Shown here one piece after another: positions 53,351-62,342 of a DNA stretch of 64,000 bases (position 1 is its first letter; each line of letters opens with the position of its first letter). This stretch comes from Fimbriimonadales bacterium (GTDB taxonomy: Bacteria > Armatimonadota > Fimbriimonadia > Fimbriimonadales > ATM1), in NCBI GenBank assembly GCA_035559795.1, contig DATMAR010000009.1:1-64000 (forward strand), given 5' to 3'. The translations under genes were made by a program, and so were the position numbers. The notes below the pieces were generated by a model. The model saw only the letters and a program-made list of their open reading frames with translations. It was not told the origin of the DNA and made no database searches.

Positions 53351-54798
53351 ACTTCTCTTGCTCGCTCGGTAAACAACGTAAAAACAGGTTGGAAATGGAA
53401 CGTGATCCTGCCGGTAGGTCCGTTTCTGTTTTTTGCGATTTCGACCTCTACGGGAACGACCCGGAATGGGTCTTGCGGTTCAGGGGGGGGAGGTGGAAGG
53501 ACTTCTTCCTCTCCGTCTTCTTCGTTTTCTGGATCCCGAGAGTACAAATCTTCGCGATAGAGCAGCAATACGACATCGGCATCTGCCTCGATAGAACCGG
53601 ATTCTCGCAAATCGCTGAGTAAGGGGCGTTTGTTTCTCCTCTTTTCGGGTGCGCGTGTGAGTTGCGAAAGTGCGAGAATGGGTGTGTCGAGTTCTTTTGC
53701 GAAGATTTTCAAAGACCTTGCGATATCCGTAATTTGCTGTACGCGGTTTTCCGTTTTGAAGGGGGGGCGCATCAATTGAAGATAGTCTACGACCACTAAC
53801 CCTAAATCTCCTGTTTCCGCCTTGAGCCGTCTACATTTCGCCCGGAGTTCGAATGGGCTCAAATCAGAAGTGTCATCGATATAAAGTCTTAAAGGATAAA
53901 GTCTTTCGCATGCCGTAACGAGTTTATTGTAATGTTCGTCGTCTAAATGACCGGAATAACTCATGATTTGAGAATCTACTCTCGCCGTCGTGCATAAAAT
54001 TCTCCTCACGATTTCCCTTTCCGACATTTCCATGGTGAATAAAGCAACCGTTCGCTCTTCTTTTTCCGCGATGCTCATCGCGATGTTCAAAGCCAAAGAC
54101 GTTTTTCCGACCCCTGGTCTCGCAGCCAGGATAACGAGATTCCCAGGATAAAGACCCGTTAATTTTTTGTCTAAAGATTTGAAACCTGTATGAAGCCCGC
54201 GTATCGGCTCGTTCGTTTCGTAGATCCTATCTATATCCTTGAAATATTCGGCAGTGGCGTCGGCAAGAGAAGAAAAATCTTTACGGACAGTTCTTTGCGT
54301 TACTTCGAAGATTCTTCTCTCGGATTGGTCTATTTTTTCTTGTATGTCTGTTTCAGGGTCGTGAATGAGGCTAATGATTTCATGTGCAGCATTTTGAAGA
54401 CCGCGCAGTATGGCAAGGTCTTTGACGATTTGAGCATAGTATTCCGCGTTAGATGCAGATGGTACGGTTTCTGCGATTTGCACTAAAATTTCTTGTCCGC
54501 CGATTTGTTCCAGAATCCCGCGCGCGGTGAGTTCTGCAAGTACTGTAACGACGTCTATTTGCCGCAAACTTTTGTTCACGGCAAGCATTGCTTTGAAAAT
54601 TTCACGATGAATGGGGTTGTAAAAGTCGTTCTCGTTGAGAATGGAAATCACTCTGTCAGCCATTTCAGGGCTTAGCAGCATAGAACCTAAAGCCGCTGCC
54701 TCTGCTTCGTCGTTATGAGGCGGAACTGCGTCTTTTAAAGTCGTGCTTACGACTGCTTTCGATGATGCGGGAGTGCGAGTGGCTTTAAATTCCGGCAC
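53347..54798 (-). CDS. dnaB: Replicative DNA helicase DnaB
   Basis: 483 residues. N-terminal DnaB domain begins VPPHNDEAEAAALGSMLLSP near 25-44; the RecA-like motor has Walker A ILAARPGVGKTSLALNIA near 223-240 and Walker B DLGLVVVDYLQLMRPP near 334-349, then the C-terminal LSQLTRAPEKRRNKRPLLSD near 376-395 and RESGSIEADADVVLLLYR. The acidic-proline segment near 425-450 is a slightly unusual insert before the final strands. It follows rplI by 6 bases and overlaps purD by 4. Confidence 0.95.
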   Translation of the reverse strand: MPEFKATRTPASSKAVVSTTLKDAVPPHNDEAEAAALGSMLLSPEMADRVISILNENDFYNPIHREIFKAMLAVNKSLRQIDVVTVLAELTARGILEQIGGQEILVQIAETVPSASNAEYYAQIVKDLAILRGLQNAAHEIISLIHDPETDIQEKIDQSERRIFEVTQRTVRKDFSSLADATAEYFKDIDRIYETNEPIRGLHTGFKSLDKKLTGLYPGNLVILAARPGVGKTSLALNIAMSIAEKEERTVALFTMEMSEREIVRRILCTTARVDSQIMSYSGHLDDEHYNKLVTACERLYPLRLYIDDTSDLSPFELRAKCRRLKAETGDLGLVVVDYLQLMRPPFKTENRVQQITDIARSLKIFAKELDTPILALSQLTRAPEKRRNKRPLLSDLRESGSIEADADVVLLLYREDLYSRDPENEEDGEEEVLPPPPPEPQDPFRVVPVEVEIAKNRNGPTGRITFHFQPVFTLFTERAREV

Positions 54799-54804
54799 AT
54801 TACA

Positions 54805-55419
54805 TTATTCGCTTAATTTCGCCTTCTGAGTTTTCTGCGAACGCGTTCGTTTAGGTTTTTCTTCCGACACCTTTTCCACGACTTCTTCACTCTCTGTCGA
54901 AATTCCTTCCGAAGATGCCGATTCTGCGGCTTGAGGAGCCGCTTCTTCCAATTCGATGCCTAATCTTCCTTCTTCGTCCGTTACTTCTAATCGAACAACC
55001 GCATCCACATCTTGATGTAGGTCTATGAGAACCTCATGAACGCCAATTCTTTTTATAGGATGGAGAAGAGCGACCATCTTCTTGTCCACTGCTACGCCTA
55101 ACTGTTCTTTGATTGCCTCGGCGATGTCTGCTGAAGTTACGGCTCCGAATAGCTTCGTCGAGCCTTTTGCGGTTTTCCCCACTATCCGTATAGTTTGCCC
55201 GTTAATCTTTTCCGCGGCTTGTAGGGCACTTGCACGTGTTTTTTCGATTTCCATAGCCATTTTCGAGCGGCGTCTTTCTAATTGTGCAAGTGCTGCTTTA
55301 TCGGCGAGAATCGCCAAACCTTTCGGAAACAAAAAGTTCCTTGCGAAACCGTCGGCAACTGTTACGACATGACCCTCTTTGCCGATCTTCGGAATCGTCT
55401 GCGTCAATATCACCTTCAT
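54805..55419 (-). CDS. rplI: 50S ribosomal protein L9 with C-terminal extension
   Basis: 204 residues against about 150 usually. N-terminal KVILTQTIPKIGKEGHVVTV near 2-21 and VADGFARNFLFPKGLA are the L9 signature, followed by the long linker helix and the C-terminal RNA-binding domain ending near residue 150. The last about 50 residues are acidic then basic (EEAAPQAAESASSEG, EKPKRTRSQKTQKAK) and look disordered. Adjacent to dnaB, as in many genomes. Confidence 0.93.
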   Translation of the reverse strand: MKVILTQTIPKIGKEGHVVTVADGFARNFLFPKGLAILADKAALAQLERRRSKMAMEIEKTRASALQAAEKINGQTIRIVGKTAKGSTKLFGAVTSADIAEAIKEQLGVAVDKKMVALLHPIKRIGVHEVLIDLHQDVDAVVRLEVTDEEGRLGIELEEAAPQAAESASSEGISTESEEVVEKVSEEKPKRTRSQKTQKAKLSE

Positions 55420-55422
55420 TCT

Positions 55423-56829
55423 TTACCTTTTCACTCCTATTCCTATTTGCGGTTCGTTCTCTTTGAAAAACTTATTCACACCGAACCAAGCGTACCAATC
55501 ACCTTTGAAATACAGGCGTGCTCGTACATTGAATTGTAAGTCATTCGGGTCGAATAAGTCTCCCGTTAGAACGAAGCGCGACCAGGGATTCCAGTCTACC
55601 CCGAGACCTGGCTTCGATGCATAAATGCCGTAACGAAGAGTGGCAGGTCCGAATTTTTGCCCATATTGAAGGCTCAATCGGTCAGTTTCCGTTACGTCAT
55701 ACACTCCCGCATACACCAACGCACCTGGCCGAATAGGATAGGAGACATGCAAATCCGTTTGGAAATTCGCGGTTTCGAGGTTGCGCGAGGTTTCTAAATT
55801 AATTGTCGCTGTCGGGACTACTCCGAGACCTGGAAGTTTCAGTTTTTCTATAGTGTCTTGCAGTTTTTCCAACAGTTTTTTTGCTTCGGCGGCAACTTCG
55901 CGAGCGTCATCCATGAGTGCACTCGCTTTTTCTGTTACGACTTTTCCGTCTTCGGTGATTTCTTTAATTTTTTCGGTGATTTCGATACCCGAACGACTAA
56001 TGCTTTCGGTATTGGCGATCGTCGCTTTGAGCGATTGCTGCATCTCTGGGTCTGTTACCAATTCGTTTACACTGGTAATCAATTCCTCCGTTTTTTTCAC
56101 GCTCTGGTCGAGGGAGGCGAGGATTCCTTTAATTTTTGGTTTCAATTCGGGGTCGCTTACGAGTTCGTTGACCGCTAATACTCCTTGCCGCATTTCTCGA
56201 ATTGTCTCTGACATATCTTGGAGTGCATTGCGAATCGCCGGACGGTTTTCTGCAATCACGCCGCGAGTCTCTCGCAGTAAGGTGTTGAGTTCTACAAGCG
56301 AGGTATCAGCGCTCGCAACTACGCTCTCCAATCTTTTTCTGAGTTCTTTATCTCCTAAAATTTCTCGCAGCGCCTCTAAGTTTGCATTCAATGCATCGAA
56401 TGTGCCCGTTGCTTCCGGAAGATAACTCTCGACGAAGGAAGCCTTTTTGCCTGATAGCACCCCTCCCACTGGTAGTCGTCCTGCCTTTATTCCTTTTTCC
56501 GAGACGATTTCGATTTGTTGTTGACCGATTCCGAACAAACTCGTGGGGATAAGGACTTTCGCGTCTCGCGGTATGAATGTTCCTTTTTTGAGCGCAAGAG
56601 TCATTTGGACGTCGGTAGGGCTTTTCAATTCGACTTTGTCCACCATCCCAACGTCTACTCCCGCTAACCAGACGACAGCGCCTTCCTCGATTCCGTAAGC
56701 GTTTTCGAAGTGAACATAGTAGCGCTCTGTTTCGCTTTTAAAAAGACTTTCACCTACGAAAGAATAACCGAGTACTAAAAGAACAACGAAAACGACAACC
56801 AACAGCCCGACTTTCCATGCATTTCGCAT
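55423..56829 (-). CDS. MCE/MlaD-family lipid-transport protein with C-terminal beta-rich domain
   Basis: 468 residues. One N-terminal helix (about 7-27), the MCE domain (about 36-115: YYVHFENAYGIEEGAVVWLAG and VGMVDKVELKS), a coiled-coil of about 150-335 with repeated NELVSDPELKPK and NELVTDPEMQQS segments, then a C-terminal region (about 340-468) of alternating polar and hydrophobic strands, ending QIGIGVKR. MCE proteins ferry lipids between membranes. The last part resembles an outer-membrane barrel edge, inferred by pattern only. An mlaF-like ATPase lies at 33248; no mlaE is in the window. rplI follows after 3 bases. Confidence 0.82.
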   Translation of the reverse strand: MRNAWKVGLLVVVFVVLLVLGYSFVGESLFKSETERYYVHFENAYGIEEGAVVWLAGVDVGMVDKVELKSPTDVQMTLALKKGTFIPRDAKVLIPTSLFGIGQQQIEIVSEKGIKAGRLPVGGVLSGKKASFVESYLPEATGTFDALNANLEALREILGDKELRKRLESVVASADTSLVELNTLLRETRGVIAENRPAIRNALQDMSETIREMRQGVLAVNELVSDPELKPKIKGILASLDQSVKKTEELITSVNELVTDPEMQQSLKATIANTESISRSGIEITEKIKEITEDGKVVTEKASALMDDAREVAAEAKKLLEKLQDTIEKLKLPGLGVVPTATINLETSRNLETANFQTDLHVSYPIRPGALVYAGVYDVTETDRLSLQYGQKFGPATLRYGIYASKPGLGVDWNPWSRFVLTGDLFDPNDLQFNVRARLYFKGDWYAWFGVNKFFKENEPQIGIGVKR

Positions 56830-56927
56830 AAAAGGACCTCCTATTACTTTTATTAGGACGTTTTATTTGCGTCTCGTGATTTATCTCACGATTTATTCAT
56901 CTCACGTACGCAACCTTAGTAATGACT

Positions 56928-57545
56928 TTACCAGTGAAAAGAACCGACAAAGGCCGCTCGTTCGTCCATACGCACCCAGCGTTCCTCGAGTACGTTTTCG
57001 TGTAGAGTCTGCTTTTCCACTGTAGCAATTTCAGACTCCACACCCGGTGAGAGAGGTCTATACCAAAGAACCCCTGGCATAGTACAGGATGTGCATTCAC
57101 GGAAGGTAATCAAAGCATCATAGACAGGCTTTCGCGAGTCCTTTACACGAACGGAAATTTCGTTATTGTCTGTCGTTAGAACGATTTCTGCATCTCGCAC
57201 ATCTTGGAGATTGTTCGTGTAATTTCCTAATTGTTTTTGCAACAATTGGATGAGCGCTTGCTTTTTAGAGGGAGAGCTTGCGCCATCGAGAAAGAGGATG
57301 CTTTTTGTAGGCTTTTGAAAGACTAAATTCTCCTCACTATTTACGAGTAACGCCGCTTTCACACCACTCAAAGAAATTCCCTGATACGAGCCGGATTCCA
57401 CTTGAAAAATTGCGACAGCAGAACGTCCGTCCGTCATCATCTCTCCGCTGTAATGGCATGGACCTGCGAAGATCGAGCAGGTTCTCATTTCGATATACGT
57501 TCCCGAAATACCGAGAGTGGATGCTGCAAGTAGGGTGCTGATCAT
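56928..57545 (-). CDS. DUF1326-like protein
   Basis: 205 residues. A short hydrophobic start (about 1-13) may be a weak signal peptide. The pattern GTYIEMRTCSIFAGPCHYSG near 15-34, then AVAIFQVESGSYQGISLSGV near 44-63, resembles the DUF1326 family, whose members carry a Cys-pair near the N-terminus; here CSIFAGPC replaces the usual CxCxxxCPC. A central stretch DAEIVLTTDNNEISVRVKDS follows. Function unknown. Separated from MCE (downstream) and pafA (upstream), by about 100 and 55 bases. The ribosome site GGAGG lies six bases upstream of ATG. Confidence 0.62.
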   Translation of the reverse strand: MISTLLAASTLGISGTYIEMRTCSIFAGPCHYSGEMMTDGRSAVAIFQVESGSYQGISLSGVKAALLVNSEENLVFQKPTKSILFLDGASSPSKKQALIQLLQKQLGNYTNNLQDVRDAEIVLTTDNNEISVRVKDSRKPVYDALITFRECTSCTMPGVLWYRPLSPGVESEIATVEKQTLHENVLEERWVRMDERAAFVGSFHW

Positions 57546-57599
57546 TTTTTACCTCCGATAACTTTGTTAGTATTATACAGACATTTGTACATTTCTTAG

Positions 57600-59072
57600 C
57601 TATTTCCCTAAAAATCTCGCCACTTCGGAATAGGGATTGAAAGGGTCAGAGAGTTCAATCACGTTCTGACGGTCGAGATAAACGGCATCCCATTCAATCC
57701 AATAACTCGCTTTTCTCCCGGTGAGCAAATATTTCACTAATTGTCCTCTTCCATAAGCGCGAGTGTTGCGAGGAGGCTCTGTCATCGCGTTTACTATTGA
57801 GAGTTCGTCTGTGATTTCGAACGCATCCCCCATTTCAACGAGTGCCTGATGAAGGCTTTTTTTGGGGTCGAGATTATGATATTCCAAATCAATCGAATGC
57901 AAAGCATCGTTCCCCCAATCGAGTCCTTGGTCTTCGATGTATTGTTCTACGATTCGCTTCTTCGCAACCCAGTCGAGCTTCTTATAAAGTTGCATGGGGT
58001 TTTTCTCTAATTGGTCGAGAGTTTCGCGCCAATTATCCAATATCCAGTTCGTGTCATCATCCCTTCCTCGGAATGCTTCGGCGATCTTTAAGTATTCACG
58101 GTGTAAATCCACTGCACGAATCGTGTCTCCATTCTCCAAAGTTACAATCCAGCGATAGGTTTGGTCTCTACTTACGCTACGCAATGTTTCGAGAGGGTCG
58201 AGCAAACGAAAACGGGGGGGTATCAAGTTATTTTCTATGCAATCCAAAATTAGGCAAGTCGTGCCGATCTTGAGAGCGTAAGCAAATTGCATTTGATTCG
58301 GCTCCCCGAATAGTAAATGAAGGCGTGTCGTGTTACCGTAACTGTAAAATGCTTCCCATTTGGGGTTGATAAGCGCTCGGTTGAAACGAACGCGGCTCGC
58401 GATTGTCTTTACGATGTGGTCAGCGCGCTGACTGAGTTGAAAGGGGACGCTGCTGTCAGGACGAACGGAATAGATGTTCGTTACCCATATATAATCTACT
58501 GGGTTTCGTGAAAATTCTTTCACGTTAGGTCTCGTTCCTGTGTATTCGATTCTATGCCCCCCCACTCTCCCAGCGCCTGCATAGATTTGACGCGTTGCGA
58601 GAAATGGAAACAAATCGTAAACCGATTCGCTCAAAAATTTATCCTCTGTACGAACTAAATAATTTTCATGGCAACCGAACGTGTGACCTCCGAAGTGGTC
58701 CACACTGTTGTTATAGAAACTCGCCATTTCCGAAAGATTGAGTTCTTTCAGGGCTCGCACTAAGAGCCTTTGCCCTGCACGATCCGAAGCAATCAAATCG
58801 GAAAGGGAACGGCATTCGGGTGTGGCATACTCTTCATGCGAACCGACGGCGTCCACATAAAGCCTTCCTCCATTGATGAGGAATCCACCGCTGAAAGCCG
58901 GTTCGAAGGCTTCGTCTCTCGGATGGAGGTCGAGCGCGCCTAACCGCTGCTCGTGAAAGATGTAATCCTTCACAGCCTCGACGACGCCTTCGTAAGTCAA
59001 TGGGGAATCCGGGTCTACGAAGCACCCGAACTCCGTTTCGACGCCGAAGATGCGGTTCATTCCTTCGGTCAT
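57600..59072 (-). CDS. pafA: Pup-protein ligase family enzyme (PafA, Dop relative)
   Basis: 490 residues from ATG 59072. Carboxylate-amine ligase fold. N-terminal MNRIFGVETEFGCFVDPDSP near 5-24, then GRLYVDAVGSHEEYATPECR near 70-90 with catalytic Asp, FGGHTFGCHENYLV near 128-141, TTRLHLLFGEPNQMQFAYAL near 250-270, and DWVAKKRIVEQYI near 370-382. PafA attaches Pup to target lysines; Dop deamidates Pup and removes it. GSHEEYATPE agrees better with PafA than with the Dop pattern, but one enzyme may do both. Pup, the proteasome and the ATPase are not in the window. A TATTAT hexamer lies six bases upstream of this ATG. Confidence 0.85.
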   Translation of the reverse strand: MTEGMNRIFGVETEFGCFVDPDSPLTYEGVVEAVKDYIFHEQRLGALDLHPRDEAFEPAFSGGFLINGGRLYVDAVGSHEEYATPECRSLSDLIASDRAGQRLLVRALKELNLSEMASFYNNSVDHFGGHTFGCHENYLVRTEDKFLSESVYDLFPFLATRQIYAGAGRVGGHRIEYTGTRPNVKEFSRNPVDYIWVTNIYSVRPDSSVPFQLSQRADHIVKTIASRVRFNRALINPKWEAFYSYGNTTRLHLLFGEPNQMQFAYALKIGTTCLILDCIENNLIPPRFRLLDPLETLRSVSRDQTYRWIVTLENGDTIRAVDLHREYLKIAEAFRGRDDDTNWILDNWRETLDQLEKNPMQLYKKLDWVAKKRIVEQYIEDQGLDWGNDALHSIDLEYHNLDPKKSLHQALVEMGDAFEITDELSIVNAMTEPPRNTRAYGRGQLVKYLLTGRKASYWIEWDAVYLDRQNVIELSDPFNPYSEVARFLGK

Positions 59073-59078
59073 GTTCTT

Positions 59079-59084
59079 ATAATA
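59079..59084 (-). promoter_or_regulatory. Candidate -10 box of pafA
   Basis: TATTAT on the minus strand, six bases before ATG 59072. This spacing equals that before arsR GTG 18275, suggesting leaderless transcripts in both. Confidence 0.4.
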
Positions 59085-59112
59085 CGCCTCTTTTTTAAGG
59101 ATAATCAGTGCA

Positions 59113-60648
59113 ATGAGCACCCCGCGGGGGCTTATCCTCTGGCTTTTCGTTTTTATCCCGTTATATGGGTTTTGGTCTTATGGTCTTTTTGATTTAGACG
59201 AAGGTCTTTACGCAGCGGCTACCAAAGAGATGCTCCTGTATCACAAGTGGGTCATTCCCACAATCGGGGGAGAGCCGTTTTTGGAAAAGCCGATTCTTTT
59301 GTATTGGTCGGTTCTTCCTTTCTTGAAAGTTGGCATGTTTGACATGCTTGCGTTGCGGTTGCCATCCGTTCTTGCTACCGTGCTTTTGATTGCGTTAGCG
59401 GTTCGGTTCGTCCACACGAGATTCGGAGAAAGCGCTGCCGTTCGTACTCTTTGCATTTGCGCCGCGTCGCCTTTGCTTATGGGTGTAGGTCGGATGATGA
59501 TGCCTGATGCGCTATTCGCTTTGGCATTTTCCGGAGCGTGTTTTTCTTTTTGGAAATCATTAGAAGGAGAGAAGTTGTATCGAGTTCTTTCCAGCGTGCT
59601 TCTCGGTTTTGCGGTTCTCGCGAAAGGTCCTGTCGCTGTCGTTTTGTTTTCTCTTATTTTTCTCATCATATATTTTACAGAGCCGGAGGTTCGATTCGAA
59701 TATCGAGGAAGATGGGGGTTATTTATTTTCGCGTTTATCTGTGTCCTTTCTACTTGGTACGTCCCTATCGGTATACAGCAAGGTAAAGAATTTTTAGGGG
59801 AATTCATCTGGAAGCAGAACATATTGCGCTTCTTAGGGGGGGATATAGCGCATCGAGCGCCATTATGGTTTTATATCCCGGTTTTTTTCGTTGCATTAGC
59901 ACCGTGGAGTTTCGGAATTTTTTCCGTCTGGAGAAAAACGCGTAGTAAACCAACGGAACGCTTTTTTTGGATATGGGGATTATCAACTTTAATTTTCTTT
60001 AGTCTTAGCGGGAGCAAACTTCCTCATTACATATTGCCTGCGATTATTCCTTTTGCAGCGTTGTTCGGAATTGCAGAACTAAAAAAGCGTTTTTCTTGGG
60101 CAGCCGTCCTTTACGGTGCGATAGTTGCATTTGTATTTATTACTCAAGCGCCTAAGTCTTTTCCAGTTCTTAATGACATATTTGTTAGAATAGGAATTGG
60201 GGTGATTCTCGCAACCCTCTTTTCCGTAGTTTTGTATTTTTTAATGAGGAGAAGTTTTGTGCAAAATTTCGCCATAGGCTGGTCAATTACTGTTTTGTTG
60301 CTCGTCTGGGGGATGCCTAAATATTGGGAGCAGACACACGGTGATGTGTATCGTATTGGGCAAATTATTCGTTCGGAAGAGTCGCCCTTCATCGAATACC
60401 GCATGGACGGTATGGGTGAGCCGCTAAAGACCGCACACCCGAGTTTGTATTGGTATACATCTCGAACGGGTGAAAAGGTTCAGTGGCTCGAAGAACTCGT
60501 GAAAGTGGCTTCCCCCGGGAAACTGCTTCTAACTCGAAAGAATCGTCTGGGCAGAGGGGGGGAAGAAACTTTAAGGCAGTATGGGTTGAAGCTGAACCCT
60601 TTGGCTCTTTACGGTGATTTCGAACTCTATCGAGTTATAGAATGGTGA
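59113..60648 (+). CDS. Glycosyltransferase family 39/ArnT-like membrane protein
   Basis: 511 residues with about 11 to 13 membrane helices. The N-terminal loop LFDLDEGLYAAATKEMLLY near 20-38 has the Asp-Glu pair of the GT-C fold, followed by WVIPTIGGEPFLEKPILLYW near 42-61 and LALRLPSVLATVLLIALA. These strings match the ArnT and PMT_2 type, which move sugars from a lipid carrier onto lipid or protein outside the cytoplasm. Substrate cannot be read. The C-terminal about 100 residues are soluble. It diverges from pafA, with starts about 40 bases apart. Confidence 0.82.
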   Translation: MSTPRGLILWLFVFIPLYGFWSYGLFDLDEGLYAAATKEMLLYHKWVIPTIGGEPFLEKPILLYWSVLPFLKVGMFDMLALRLPSVLATVLLIALAVRFVHTRFGESAAVRTLCICAASPLLMGVGRMMMPDALFALAFSGACFSFWKSLEGEKLYRVLSSVLLGFAVLAKGPVAVVLFSLIFLIIYFTEPEVRFEYRGRWGLFIFAFICVLSTWYVPIGIQQGKEFLGEFIWKQNILRFLGGDIAHRAPLWFYIPVFFVALAPWSFGIFSVWRKTRSKPTERFFWIWGLSTLIFFSLSGSKLPHYILPAIIPFAALFGIAELKKRFSWAAVLYGAIVAFVFITQAPKSFPVLNDIFVRIGIGVILATLFSVVLYFLMRRSFVQNFAIGWSITVLLLVWGMPKYWEQTHGDVYRIGQIIRSEESPFIEYRMDGMGEPLKTAHPSLYWYTSRTGEKVQWLEELVKVASPGKLLLTRKNRLGRGGEETLRQYGLKLNPLALYGDFELYRVIEW

Positions 60649-60752
60649 TTCGCTCCCTTAAAAAATGTAGACAAGCGACGAGTTGTTGATACTTTTTAAT
60701 GTAGACATTCACTGCAAAATCCAAAAATTCCCAAAAATCTTCTGCCCAGCGG

Positions 60753-60781
60753 TTTACATTCCCATTAAAGTGGTTTACAAT
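60753..60781 (+). promoter_or_regulatory. Candidate sigma-70-type promoter upstream of mraZ
   Basis: TTTACA (60753-60758), 17 bases, TACAAT (60776-60781). This is a near-consensus promoter that would give a leader of about 120 bases before mraZ. Each hexamer lies within one of two direct repeats (GGTTTACA, period 21 bp). Confidence 0.5.
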
Positions 60782-60909
60782 GCCCATAGTCCTCAAGGAT
60801 GTGGGGCTCTTGGGAAATAGTGCGGCGTTTCCCTCGAAATTGCTCGGGTCGGAAGGGCACACGGAGGTGCTTTTCGACCCATTTCCATCCTTTCGGATAT
60901 TCGGAATAA

Positions 60910-61410
60910 ATGGACTTTACCTCATACGCAGGCAACCCGATGCTCGGAAGACAGATTCTCGGTGTGGAAGGAGCTGTCATCGACGACAAAGGGCGTGTGC
61001 GTATACCGAGTAGACAAAAGGAGGCAATAGGACAAGACTTCGTTATAGCCGTGGTTTACGATGGTTGTTTGGGACTTTATCCGCAAGAGGTTTGGAATCG
61101 AAAAATAGCAGAGATCATCGCAACACCTGCATCGCATCCTGCGAGAGATGCGCATTTACGCGAAGTAGGTGCGTTTGCAGAACAAGGAATGAAATTCGAC
61201 CCGCAAGGAAGGTTCGTGATACCACAAGGCTTACGCGATGTAACAGGCATGAACAGCGGAGAAGTGTTGTTGGTGGGTTGTGTGGACCATTTGGAAATTT
61301 GGCGAAAAGAAGATTTCGCTAAATACAGACAAAACCCAGAGGAATACATGACGAACGCAAAGAGACAAGAGCTCATGGAAAAACTTTGGAAGCGGCTAAT
61401 GGAAAAGTGA
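60910..61410 (+). CDS. mraZ: MraZ, division/cell-wall cluster regulator
   Basis: 166 residues. Two SpoVT/AbrB-like halves: ILGVEGAVIDDKGRVRIPSR near 16-35 and GMKFDPQGRFVIPQGLRDVT near 96-115, each with the DxxGRxxIP signature. MraZ binds DNA upstream of its own gene and represses the dcw cluster in E. coli. An in-frame ATG at residue 11 is an alternative start. rsmH begins within the stop codon region, so translation is coupled. Slightly longer N- and C-termini than typical. Confidence 0.93.
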   Translation: MDFTSYAGNPMLGRQILGVEGAVIDDKGRVRIPSRQKEAIGQDFVIAVVYDGCLGLYPQEVWNRKIAEIIATPASHPARDAHLREVGAFAEQGMKFDPQGRFVIPQGLRDVTGMNSGEVLLVGCVDHLEIWRKEDFAKYRQNPEEYMTNAKRQELMEKLWKRLMEK

Positions 61411-62342
61411 CGACACGAAAGCACTATCCCGTGATGCTCAGGGAAGTGCTTTATTATTTGAATATTCGAGAGGGGGCAACCCTCGTCGATGGAACAGTCG
61501 GACATGGTGGGCATGCGAAAGCAATGCTAACTGCAGCAGGAGAAAAAGGAACGCTCGTTGCAATGGATTGGGACGAAACGATGCTAAGGAAAGCAGAAGA
61601 AAATTTGAAAGACGTGCCGGGTAGGAAATTTTTCGTTCATGCGGATTTCCGTATGATGCCGAAAGTCCTCGAAGGTTTGAACATTTCTGGCGTTGACGGG
61701 ATCCTTCTCGATTTCGGGGTGAGCATCGAGCATTTCGAGGATGCTTCGCGAGGGTTTTCGTTCTTAGCCGATGCTCCCTTGGACATGCGGATGAATCGGA
61801 GCGCAAAAGAAACGGCTGCATCGTTTTTGAATCGTGCGAGTCAGGGGGAAATCGAGCGCGTGTTGCGGGAATACGGGGGGGAACGATGGGCGAATCGAAT
61901 TGCTCGAGCGATTATTCGCAGGCGAAAAGAAGGGCGCATGCATCGAACTCAGGATTTGGTAGATGCAGTGCTCGAAGCGATTCCACCGAAATACCGCGAG
62001 AAAAGAATCCACCCTGCGACGAGAACCTTTCAAGCGATTCGGATTGCCGTGAATCAAGAACTGCAGGACTTGCAAGAAGCAATTATGAATGCTGCTTTTT
62101 GTTTGAATCCGGGGGGGCGTATGGTTACCTTATCTTACCATTCGGGCGAAGACCGCGAAGCGAAGCTCGCCTTCCGAAAACTAACTAAAGAACACGGTTT
62201 TAAAACTCTAACCCCTCGCCCAGTGCGACCCTCTTCTGAAGAGGTTCGTGAAAATCCTCCCAGTCGCAGTGCGAGGTTACGAGCGATAGAACGAACGATA
62301 CAACCAAACCAACAAAACTTCAAACAAAAGGAGACAGCATGA
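61407..62342 (+). CDS. rsmH: 16S rRNA m4C1402 methyltransferase
   Basis: 311 residues. Methylates C1402 in the ribosome decoding site with S-adenosylmethionine. N-terminal HYPVMLREVLYYL near 6-18, SAM motif LVDGTVGHGGHAKAML near 26-41, LLDFGVSIEHFEDASRGFSF near 95-114, DMRMN and ATRTFQAIRIAVNQEL near 205-220. GTG 61407 overlaps the mraZ stop by four bases (GTGA); a TTG at 61386 would add seven residues. Confidence 0.93.
   Translation: MTTRKHYPVMLREVLYYLNIREGATLVDGTVGHGGHAKAMLTAAGEKGTLVAMDWDETMLRKAEENLKDVPGRKFFVHADFRMMPKVLEGLNISGVDGILLDFGVSIEHFEDASRGFSFLADAPLDMRMNRSAKETAASFLNRASQGEIERVLREYGGERWANRIARAIIRRRKEGRMHRTQDLVDAVLEAIPPKYREKRIHPATRTFQAIRIAVNQELQDLQEAIMNAAFCLNPGGRMVTLSYHSGEDREAKLAFRKLTKEHGFKTLTPRPVRPSSEEVRENPPSRSARLRAIERTIQPNQQNFKQKETA

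Noticed and set aside
56873-56891. Hairpin TCGTGA/TCACGA as terminator after the DUF1326-like gene
   Set aside because: Only a 6-bp stem and no T-run on the relevant strand.
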